Source: Roseomonas haemaphysalidis (lineage in GTDB: Bacteria > Pseudomonadota > Alphaproteobacteria > Acetobacterales > Acetobacteraceae). From it: a stretch of DNA of 64,000 nt. Location of the stretch: assembly GCF_017355405.1 (NCBI RefSeq), contig NZ_CP061177.1, forward strand, positions 1,347,001 through 1,411,000, in the 5' to 3' direction. A model generated the notes under the pieces. It ran no database searches, was not told where the DNA came from, and was given only the letters and a program-made list of their open reading frames with translations. The translations under genes were made by a program, and so were the position numbers. How positions within the stretch are numbered: the first letter of the stretch is position 1; each line of letters begins with the position of its first letter. Below are positions 8,931-16,043 of this stretch, piece after piece.

Positions 8931-9356
8931 ATGGACGCCTGGGCCATCTGGGTCGGCCTCGGCCTGCTGGCCATGGGCGCCGAGCTGCTGCTGCCCGGCG
9001 CCTTCCTGGTCTGGATCGGCGCCGCCGCCGTCGGCACCGGCCTGCTGCTGTGGCTGGCCAACCCGGGCACCGCCGCCACCCTGCTAGTCTTCATCGCCCT
9101 CCTGGCGCTCGGCATCGGCCTGAGCCTGCGCGTGTTCCGCCGCAAGCCCGGCGGGGCGGGGGAGGGGCTTAACACCCCGTCCTCCGGCCTCGTCGGCCGG
9201 GTGGGGGTGCTGCTGGCGGCGGACGGGCCGAGCGGCCGCGCCCGCATCGGTGATTCCGACTGGCCGGTGCGGCTGGAGGATGCGGCCGAGGTGGGCGCGC
9301 GGGTGGAGGTGGTGGCGGTGCAGGGGATGACGCTGCTGGTGCGGGCGGCGCGCTGA
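8931..9356 (+). CDS. NfeD-family protein, short form
   Basis: 141 residues. Three hydrophobic segments in the first 75 residues are followed by a short OB-fold-like C-terminal domain (SSGLVGRVGVLLAADGPSGRARIGDSDWPV). This is the short NfeD form without the ClpP-like protease domain. It follows the SPFH gene by five bases and surely shares its transcript. The pair is a known functional unit in membrane homeostasis, where NfeD is thought to modulate the SPFH assembly. The ATG at 8931 is used because ACC-ATG-GACGCC follows the previous stop directly. Confidence 0.92.
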   Translation: MDAWAIWVGLGLLAMGAELLLPGAFLVWIGAAAVGTGLLLWLANPGTAATLLVFIALLALGIGLSLRVFRRKPGGAGEGLNTPSSGLVGRVGVLLAADGPSGRARIGDSDWPVRLEDAAEVGARVEVVAVQGMTLLVRAAR

Positions 9357-9367
9357 GTGGGGCGCGC

Positions 9368-9436
9368 GGCCAGGGGAAGGCGCTGCCTTCCCCCGGACCC
9401 CCATCCGCCAGGAGGCTGAGCCTCCTGGACCTGCTT
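9368..9436. repeat. Lone family B palindromic end (B1) at the left edge of the AT-rich island
   Basis: It contains CCAGGGGAAGGCGCTGCCTTCCCC-type palindrome sequence, the GGACCCCC linker and a second palindrome, CCAGGAGGCTGAGCCTCCTGG, in the same order as the left ends of the other family B copies. No inverted partner is seen within the next few hundred bases, where the AT-rich island begins. Confidence 0.65.
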
Positions 9437-9474
9437 TTACAATAGGCGTGGGCTAGACGCTCATTTCGGCAATA

Positions 9475-10230
9475 CTAAAATTCCAGCTTAAGAACCACAT
9501 TCATTATTAGGTCTGTAATCATATCATCTGCTTGATGTTGATTGATTTGAACTCGTGACGGATGGGCTGCCATATTTCGGCGACCTAGCTTGTCTTTTAA
9601 AATCTGGTGTGTGTTTTTTTCTATTAAGTTAGAAGCTCTAAGAGCATCAATAAATTCGAATTCTTTCAAGAGGTCTAAATCTGACCTTTCTTTAATCATC
9701 AAATTTTTCTTGGGAAATTTAGAATTTAATCCTATGTTCAGATTAACAACACGATCTGAATCGCTGAAAATCCAATGTGCTAGATGTGAATATGTTAAGT
9801 TCCAGGTCATAACTATACATGCACGAAAAGCTTTGACCTTGTAGCAATTTAACGCCTCATTCAGAAACTCGCGCTCTTCTAGGTTTGGTATTTGGTTCGG
9901 CAGATTTGTAAGGGTGCTTACTACAGCGATTTTGACGTGATCAGCTCCAAGGCGCGCATCCAATGCCCGACGTGTGCCGCTGGCAAGCCGATAGCTGCTC
10001 CTATCCTTGATAACCTGAGGAGGCTTCTTTGCCGCTAGGCGCGGTAAATACACACTCATGTCAGGGGCGTCTAAACCCGCTTCTTTGAAACATTGACGCA
10101 AATGTACCGCATCAAAATTTGTTTTTTTCTGATGAGTTTCAATAAACCAAGCTAAAATAAGCAGTTGATCAACGGCCGTTTCTCTGTAAAAATTTTTTAC
10201 TGTCCCGGCAAATTCTGCTACCGCGGTCAA
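9475..10230 (-). CDS. HEPN-like protein with an N-terminal winged-helix-like domain, unrecognised family
   Basis: 251 residues, TTG start at 10230 overlapping the stop of the upstream gene (TTGA), so coupled translation is likely. I do not recognise the family. Residues about 19-95 form a winged-helix-like domain (LLILAWF near 23-29, DRSSYRLASG near the wing) that resembles the C-terminal domain of the partner gene. Residues about 115-251 are helical, with AFRACIVMTWNLTYSHLAHW and then R218-N-M-A-A-H223. RNxxxH is the catalytic signature of HEPN ribonucleases. Base composition is far more AT-rich than the surroundings, which suggests transfer. The likely role is an RNA-cutting effector in defence or a toxin system, but that is inference from one motif and context. 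Confidence 0.7.
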   Translation of the reverse strand: MTAVAEFAGTVKNFYRETAVDQLLILAWFIETHQKKTNFDAVHLRQCFKEAGLDAPDMSVYLPRLAAKKPPQVIKDRSSYRLASGTRRALDARLGADHVKIAVVSTLTNLPNQIPNLEEREFLNEALNCYKVKAFRACIVMTWNLTYSHLAHWIFSDSDRVVNLNIGLNSKFPKKNLMIKERSDLDLLKEFEFIDALRASNLIEKNTHQILKDKLGRRNMAAHPSRVQINQHQADDMITDLIMNVVLKLEF

Positions 10231-10853
10231 GAGGCGCTCATCTTTTCAACTCGAGCCATGCCTAAATGATTAATGACATACTGTCCACGCCCAGAACTTT
10301 TGACGAGTTGCGTACTCTTTAGCTTTCGTAATGTACTAGCAAAATCGTCAATGGCGGTTGACCATTTCATGGCACGATAGCAGGTGTAAACATGATTCAT
10401 GGTCACGGGCTCGTCATTTCGGTGATCTTTAAACCAAGCAAGAATAACAAGATTCTTTTCGTTCTCATTTTTTGGTGGGTGCTCGTTGACAAAGCTTTCG
10501 AACGACACGTCGGACGTGAGATCTAAATCTAGGACTTTAGGGGTAGTTAATTTGCGGACGCGTACTTCGCGTGCTTTGCGAGGAGTGGGGACTTCTTCAG
10601 GAATCTCATCGTCCGCCTCGATTGGCTCCGGATTGGATTCCGTTAGTAGCTTTTGGGAGTTACTCGTCGCTTCAAGCGATGTTTGAGAAGGAAGGCGCTG
10701 CTGGATAACTGTTGTATGAGGTTTGAGGGCATTTTGAATTGCAGAGGTGATTTGGCTCAAATCACCCTCCGGAATTTCTGCGTCTAGCATGATGAATCTG
10801 ATTCGAGCGACGCCATTCTTCGGGAGGGACGATTTTGCCACTACAGACTCCAT
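10227..10853 (-). CDS. Unrecognised AT-rich island protein with a C-terminal winged-helix-like domain
   Basis: 208 residues, ATG at 10853 with a Shine-Dalgarno AAGGG about eight bases upstream. The N-terminal part (about 15-50) begins RIRFIMLDAEIPEGDLSQIT, a compact strand-helix element. A charged linker follows (about 60-125, with EADDEIPEEVPTPRKAR). Residues about 134-208 (NLVILAWFKDHR, then TLRKLKSTQLVKSSGRGQYV) look like a winged helix and align along their length with the N-terminal domain of the HEPN-like partner. It may be a DNA- or RNA-binding sensor, or an antitoxin for that partner. It is the first gene of the two-gene unit. No homology claim can be made beyond the shared domain. 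Confidence 0.65.
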   Translation of the reverse strand: MESVVAKSSLPKNGVARIRFIMLDAEIPEGDLSQITSAIQNALKPHTTVIQQRLPSQTSLEATSNSQKLLTESNPEPIEADDEIPEEVPTPRKAREVRVRKLTTPKVLDLDLTSDVSFESFVNEHPPKNENEKNLVILAWFKDHRNDEPVTMNHVYTCYRAMKWSTAIDDFASTLRKLKSTQLVKSSGRGQYVINHLGMARVEKMSAS

Positions 10854-10912
10854 GCGAATTACCCTTATGCAAATGTTAAGGATACGGTCTGATTAATGCA
10901 ACTAACTGTCCA

Positions 10913-10941
10913 GAATTTTTAAAATAAAAGCCATTTGTCAA
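10913..10941 (-). promoter_or_regulatory. Possible promoter of the island operon
   Basis: On the minus strand a perfect -35 TTGACA lies at 10941-10936. About 17 bases on is AAATTC, a poor -10. It sits some 60 bases upstream of the ATG at 10853. The region is AT-rich, so chance matches are easy. Confidence 0.3.
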
Positions 10942-11008
10942 TGACTTAATAGAAATCTTGTGGGTTTATCTCGGAAGCGCGCGTCATGCCAGGAGGCCTT
11001 AGCGCCGC

Positions 11009-11037
11009 TTGACAAAAGGAAAATATTCTTATATTTT
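11009..11037 (+). promoter_or_regulatory. Sigma-70-like promoter in front of the DUF4096-like gene
   Basis: TTGACA at 11009-11014, a 17-base spacer, then TATTTT at 11032-11037 (TATATT at 11030-11035 with a 15-base spacer is an alternative). It lies about 25-30 bases before the ATG at 11062. This is one of the closest consensus-like promoters in the window. Confidence 0.5.
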
Positions 11038-11061
11038 TTGGAAAACTATGGAGTTGAGTCG

Positions 11062-11610
11062 ATGGCTTCCATCACCACCCTCTCCGACACCACCTACGCC
11101 GCCCTCATCCACTACCTCCCGCCCCACGCCCCCCAGGGCCGCCGCACCGCCGACCTGCGCCTCCGCCTGGAAGCCATCTTCCACATGGCCCACCACCCCG
11201 CCCACGCCTGGCACCAACTGCCGGAACACTTCGGCCGTCCCAACACCGTCGCCCGCTTCTTCCGCCGCCTCACCCACGCCGGCACCTGGCATCGCTTGTT
11301 AAAAGCCCTGGCGGAATCACCCCCCAACCACCCCCTCCGCACCATCCAGCACGCCATCTGCCGCGTCTGCCGCCGCGCCGCCCGCCTCGGCGGCCTGCCG
11401 CTGCTCGCCCTCATCCGGCGGCTGGACCTGCGCGCCGCCCTCAACGGTCCCCCCTGGCTGCTGCCGGACCCGGCGCTCGCCGCCACCCTCCACGCCATCC
11501 CGCTCGGCAGCCTGCAAACGCCCGGGGCGCTGCAAACCCTGTTCCGCCTGTCCCGCGCCGCCCTCGGCCGCGCCCGCATTCCGCGCTCCGTCCGGCTGTC
11601 CTGGCCCTAA
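11062..11610 (+). CDS. DUF4096-like (IS5-type transposase N-terminal) protein without DDE domain
   Basis: 182 residues. The first 100 residues look like the DUF4096 domain that opens IS4/IS5-family transposases: a helical region with [19 protein letters not shown], then [20 protein letters not shown] and [11 protein letters not shown]. In a transposase a DDE catalytic domain would follow. Here the remaining 80 residues ([20 protein letters not shown] and on) show no DDE motif and end normally. It could be a domesticated DNA-binding protein or a transposase remnant. It is GC-rich like the chromosome, lies between the AT-rich island and argG, has its own promoter-like sequence, and no terminal inverted repeats are evident. 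The ATG at 11062 is preceded by GGAG at a slightly long spacing. Confidence 0.6.
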   Translation: MASITTLSDTTYAALIHYLPPHAPQGRRTADLRLRLEAIFHMAHHPAHAWHQLPEHFGRPNTVARFFRRLTHAGTWHRLLKALAESPPNHPLRTIQHAICRVCRRAARLGGLPLLALIRRLDLRAALNGPPWLLPDPALAATLHAIPLGSLQTPGALQTLFRLSRAALGRARIPRSVRLSWP

Positions 11611-11690
11611 CACCGGCTTGCCCGCGCCCCCCCGCTGCGGCAAACCCCCGGCCACACTTCGCCCAAGCGCAGCAAAAGGAATCCGGCACC

Positions 11691-12926
<1,236 letters not shown>

Positions 12927-12933
12927 CCGCCAG

Positions 12934-13102
12934 ACCTGGCCAGGGGCTCTGCCCCTGGACCCCGCCGGGGTGGTTGAACCACCCCGGACCCCGACCCCAG
13001 TAAGCCTTTTGTCCCTTTTCTTCCTGCCGGCGGGGTCTGGGGTGACACTGTCACCCCAGCGGGGGGTCCAGGGGGGCGGCGCCCCCCTGGCCGCGCAAGC
13101 CA
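12934..13102. repeat. Intergenic palindrome pair, family B (copy B2)
   Basis: The left end (about 12934-12995) has CCAGGGGCTCTGCCCCTGG, the linker ACCCCG and a second palindrome CCGGGGTGGTTGAACCACCCC. The right end (about 13030-13102) is inverted: TGGGGTGACACTGTCACCCC, then GGGGGGTCC and a GGGGGGCGGCGCCCCCC palindrome. It lies between convergent argG and tadA. The right end overlaps the last 50 bases of tadA. Confidence 0.8.
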
Positions 13103-13530
13103 CTGAAGAACGCCCGCAGCACCGCCCCGCACTCGCCCTCCCGCACTCCGCCGATCACCTCCGGCACGTGATGGCAGGACGACGCCGCGAACACCCGCGC
13201 CCCGTGGTCGACGCCGCCCCCCTTGGGGTCGTAGGCGCCGAACACCACGCGCCGCACCCGGAAGAAGCTGGCTGCCTGCGCGCACATCGGGCAGGGCTCC
13301 AGCGTCACGAACAGGCTGCAATCCGGCAGGCGGGGGCTTTGGCGCAGCGCGGCGGCCGCGCGCAGCGCTAGGATTTCGGCATGCGCGGTGGGGTCGTGCA
13401 GTTCTTCCACGCGGTTGCCGGCGCGGGCCAGCACGCGGCCGTCGGGCGCGCAGACCACGGCGCCCACCGGCACCTCGCCGCGCGCGGCGGCGGCGCGGGC
13501 CTCCTCCAGCGCGATCTCGATGGGGCTCAT
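13051..13530 (-). CDS. tadA: tRNA-specific adenosine deaminase TadA (nucleoside deaminase family)
   Basis: 159 residues. It deaminates A34 of tRNA-Arg(ACG) to inosine; the matching tRNA gene lies at 38512. Zinc and catalytic residues are His50 and Glu52 in TAHAEIL and Cys80/Cys83 in LEPCPMCAQA. The ATG at 13530 gives the usual TadA N-terminus. The last 17 residues or so (GQGGAAPLDPPLG) are translated from the family B palindrome, so the original stop seems to have been lost or replaced by the repeat. The core ends properly before that, so the enzyme should work. It is convergent with argG and divergent from the small secreted protein at 13576. Confidence 0.93.
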   Translation of the reverse strand: MSPIEIALEEARAAAARGEVPVGAVVCAPDGRVLARAGNRVEELHDPTAHAEILALRAAAALRQSPRLPDCSLFVTLEPCPMCAQAASFFRVRRVVFGAYDPKGGGVDHGARVFAASSCHHVPEVIGGVREGECGAVLRAFFSGLRGQGGAAPLDPPLG

Positions 13531-13575
13531 GGCCCTGGGGCTTGCAATGGAAACCGCCGCGCCGCAAGCCGCCGG

Positions 13576-14283
13576 ATGATCCGCATCCTGGCGTTGCTCC
13601 TGTTGTTCCCGCTCGCCGCCCTGGCCCAGGTGCCGCCCGAGGTGTCGCGCCAGGGCCAGGCGGCCGGCGAGGCCATCCTGGCCCGCGCCGCGAACAGCGA
13701 GGCCGATGCCCTGCCGCGCTTCGCCACGGGCGGCGCGCAGCTCCGCGCCCTGTTCAACGCCGACGCCGTGCTCGCCGCCCGCCCGCAGCCCGAGGCCGGC
13801 ACGCCCGAGCTCGCGGCCTGGAGCAACACGGCGGCCGAGGTGCTGCGCTTCTACCTCGCCGCCAGCGACCCGCGCACCCGCGCCGCCCTGGCCCGCCAGG
13901 GCCGCGCGCTGCCCGACTACCAGGACGAGATCTCGGCCGGGCTGGTGTTCCTGTTGCGCGCCACCGCCAGCGCCGGGCAGGGCGCCGCCGACCACCTGTC
14001 CCGCCTGCCGCCCGCCGGGCGCGCGGATCGCGAGGCCGGGCTGCGCCGCATGGGGGAGGGGGCGGCGCAGATGCTGCAGGGCCTGCTCGCCGTGCTGCGC
14101 GAGCCCGCGCTGCGCGCGGACAATGCCCGCGCCCTGGCCGGTGCCCTGGCCACCGACCTGCCGCTCCTGCGCGCCAGCCTGCCGGACCAGGCGCGCGCGG
14201 CCCTGCAACGGCAGATGGCATCGCTGCGGCTGGCCGATGCCGCTGCCGCCGCGCTGCTGGACCAGGCGCGGCGAGCGCTGTGA
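13576..14283 (+). CDS. Small secreted helical protein, function unknown
   Basis: 235 residues starting at the ATG at 13576, where a textbook signal peptide begins (MIRILALLLLFPLAALAQ, cleavage near residue 18). The mature part is Ala/Leu/Arg-rich and almost fully helical by composition, with no cysteines or recognised motif. I do not know the family. It starts 45 bases from the divergent tadA start, so the two promoters overlap. The stop is one base from the end of the Bug receptor on the opposite strand, leaving no room for a terminator. Confidence 0.65.
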   Translation: MIRILALLLLFPLAALAQVPPEVSRQGQAAGEAILARAANSEADALPRFATGGAQLRALFNADAVLAARPQPEAGTPELAAWSNTAAEVLRFYLAASDPRTRAALARQGRALPDYQDEISAGLVFLLRATASAGQGAADHLSRLPPAGRADREAGLRRMGEGAAQMLQGLLAVLREPALRADNARALAGALATDLPLLRASLPDQARAALQRQMASLRLADAAAAALLDQARRAL

Positions 14284-14284
14284 G

Positions 14285-15247
14285 CTATTCCGGCTGGATG
14301 CCCGCCGCTTCCGCGATGCGGGTGTTGCGCGCGTATTCGGCCGCGATGAAGCGCGCAAAGGCGGCGCGGTCCTCGTCCACCGGCTCGGCACCCTGTTCCA
14401 CCAGCCGGGCGCGCAGCCCGGCATCCTGCGCCAGGGTGCGCACGGCGGCATTCAGCTTGTCGGCTTCCGCATCCGGCAGGCCCTTGGGGGCCCAGAGCGC
14501 GTACCACAGCGTGAAGTCCAGCCCCGGCAACCCCGCCTCGGCGGCGGTGGGAATGTCCGGCGCGCGGCTGGCGCGGGCGGGCGACAGCACCGCGAAGGCG
14601 CGCAGCTGCCCCGCCTCCACCTGCGGCAGCGCCGAGCCAAGGGGCGCGACCATCAGCGCCACGTTGCCCGACATCACGTCCGTCAGCGCCGGCGCGGTGC
14701 CGCGGTACGACACGATCAGCGACCGCACTCCCGCCGCGCGCTGCAGGCTCTCGGTCGCCAGATGACCCATGGAGCCCAGCGCCGAATTGGCGAAGCCGAA
14801 GCGGTCCGGCTGCGCGCGCAGGGCGGCCAGCAGGGCGGGCAGCCCTTCCGGCGTTTGCCGCGGGTTGCCCACCAGCACCATGGGCGAGGTGGCCAGCCGC
14901 GCGATGGGCGTGAAGTCGGCCAACGGGTCGTAGGGCACGCTGCGCATCACGCGCTGCGCCATCAGGTGGATGTCGGCGTTGACCAGGAGGGTCTGGCCGT
15001 CGGGGGCGGCGCGCGCCACCTCGGCCGCGCCCAGGGTGTTGCTGGCGCCGGAGCGGTTTTCCACCACCCAGGTCTGTTGCAGGACCTCGCCCAGGCGGTT
15101 GGCATACAGGCGGCCGATCACGTCGATCGCGCCGCCGGGGGCGGCGGGCACGATCAGCCGCACGGGGCGGCGCTGCGCCCGCGCGGCCCCGGGGGCGAGC
15201 CCCGGCAGCGCGGCGGCGGCGAGCAGGAGGGTGCGGCGAAGCGTCAT
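14285..15247 (-). CDS. Bug/TctC-family periplasmic solute receptor
   Basis: 320 residues. The signal peptide (TLRRTLLLAAAALPGLAPG) is cleaved near residue 25. The mature part has the Bug family signs: RLIVPAAPGGAIDVIGR, VVENRSGASNTLGA, GAAEVARAAPDGQTLL, and TAAEAGLPGLDFTLWYALWAPKG. Bug proteins bind carboxylates or aromatic acids; some serve TctAB permeases, many are orphans used as sensors or with remote permeases. This is the last gene of the leftward unit with the FAD hydroxylase and class II aldolase, which suggests that its ligand is the substrate of that pathway. Confidence 0.9.
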   Translation of the reverse strand: MTLRRTLLLAAAALPGLAPGAARAQRRPVRLIVPAAPGGAIDVIGRLYANRLGEVLQQTWVVENRSGASNTLGAAEVARAAPDGQTLLVNADIHLMAQRVMRSVPYDPLADFTPIARLATSPMVLVGNPRQTPEGLPALLAALRAQPDRFGFANSALGSMGHLATESLQRAAGVRSLIVSYRGTAPALTDVMSGNVALMVAPLGSALPQVEAGQLRAFAVLSPARASRAPDIPTAAEAGLPGLDFTLWYALWAPKGLPDAEADKLNAAVRTLAQDAGLRARLVEQGAEPVDEDRAAFARFIAAEYARNTRIAEAAGIQPE

Positions 15248-15323
15248 GGTCGTGGTTCCTTCCCTGGAAGCCCCGCCGGCGCGGCCATGGCTCTGCGGCC
15301 TGTGCCGCGCCGGGGCTGTGGTT

Positions 15324-16043
15324 CTAGATGCCGCCGAAGCCCGCGCGGGCGCGCCAATAGGACCAGGCGCGGTCCAGCGGCCGCTCGCCCATCAGCATGG
15401 CCGAGGTGAGCTTGGTTTCCCCCTCGGTCAGGAAGCGCGGCGTGCCCAGGGCGGCGGCGCGGGCCTGCAGCTCGGCGTTGTCCTTCATGCGCACGCACAC
15501 GAACACCACGGCGGGCAGCGAATGCGCGGCGCAGGTGGCGCCGTGGTTGCGCAACAGCACCGAGGTGCCCTGGCCCAGCGCCGCGGCCAGGCTGTCGGCG
15601 CGGGGGATGTCGTCGATCAGCATGTTGGTGTCGCCGAAGCCGTCGCGGCTGTCCCACACCGGCACCGGCCCGCCGAGCACGGAAGCCATGTGGAACACCG
15701 GGCGCAGCGGCACCTCGGCCACCGTGAAGGGCAGCACGGCGGGGCAGTGGTGGTGCACGGTGGCCTGCACGTCCGGCCGCGCCGCGAAGATGCGGGCGTG
15801 CAGGACGCTTTCCAGATAGGGGCGCAGGCCCTGCGGGTTCACCGCCACGCCGTCCAGGTCGAATTCCAGCAGGTCGTCGCGGCTGACCAGCTCGGGCGAG
15901 CGGGAACGGGACAGGAAGAAGCGGTCCGCCCGGCCGGGGTGGCGCACGGCCACGTGGCCGAAATCGTCCAGCACCCCCTCATGCGCCAGGATGCGGTTGG
16001 CGATGACGAGGTCGCCCAGCAGGGCGTGCAGGTCCTGGGTCAC
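15324..16043 (-). CDS. Class II aldolase/adducin-family protein
   Basis: 239 residues, a single class II aldolase domain. Metal-site histidines are visible in ATVHHHCPAV and in RNHGATCAAH, and the catalytic acid region corresponds to RPYLESVLHARIF. The family includes fuculose- and ribulose-phosphate aldolases and small decarboxylases of aromatic-acid pathways. Next to a hydroxybenzoate-type hydroxylase, an aldolase or decarboxylase of a hydroxylated aromatic or its ring-cleavage product fits best, but the substrate is not proven. The ATG overlaps the stop of the hydroxylase gene by four bases (ATGA), so they are translationally coupled. Confidence 0.85.
   Translation of the reverse strand: MTQDLHALLGDLVIANRILAHEGVLDDFGHVAVRHPGRADRFFLSRSRSPELVSRDDLLEFDLDGVAVNPQGLRPYLESVLHARIFAARPDVQATVHHHCPAVLPFTVAEVPLRPVFHMASVLGGPVPVWDSRDGFGDTNMLIDDIPRADSLAAALGQGTSVLLRNHGATCAAHSLPAVVFVCVRMKDNAELQARAAALGTPRFLTEGETKLTSAMLMGERPLDRAWSYWRARAGFGGI

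Noticed and set aside
9440..10960. AT-rich island considered as a prophage remnant or integrative element
   Set aside because: No integrase, structural or replication gene, and no tRNA at the junction; only two genes fit in it.
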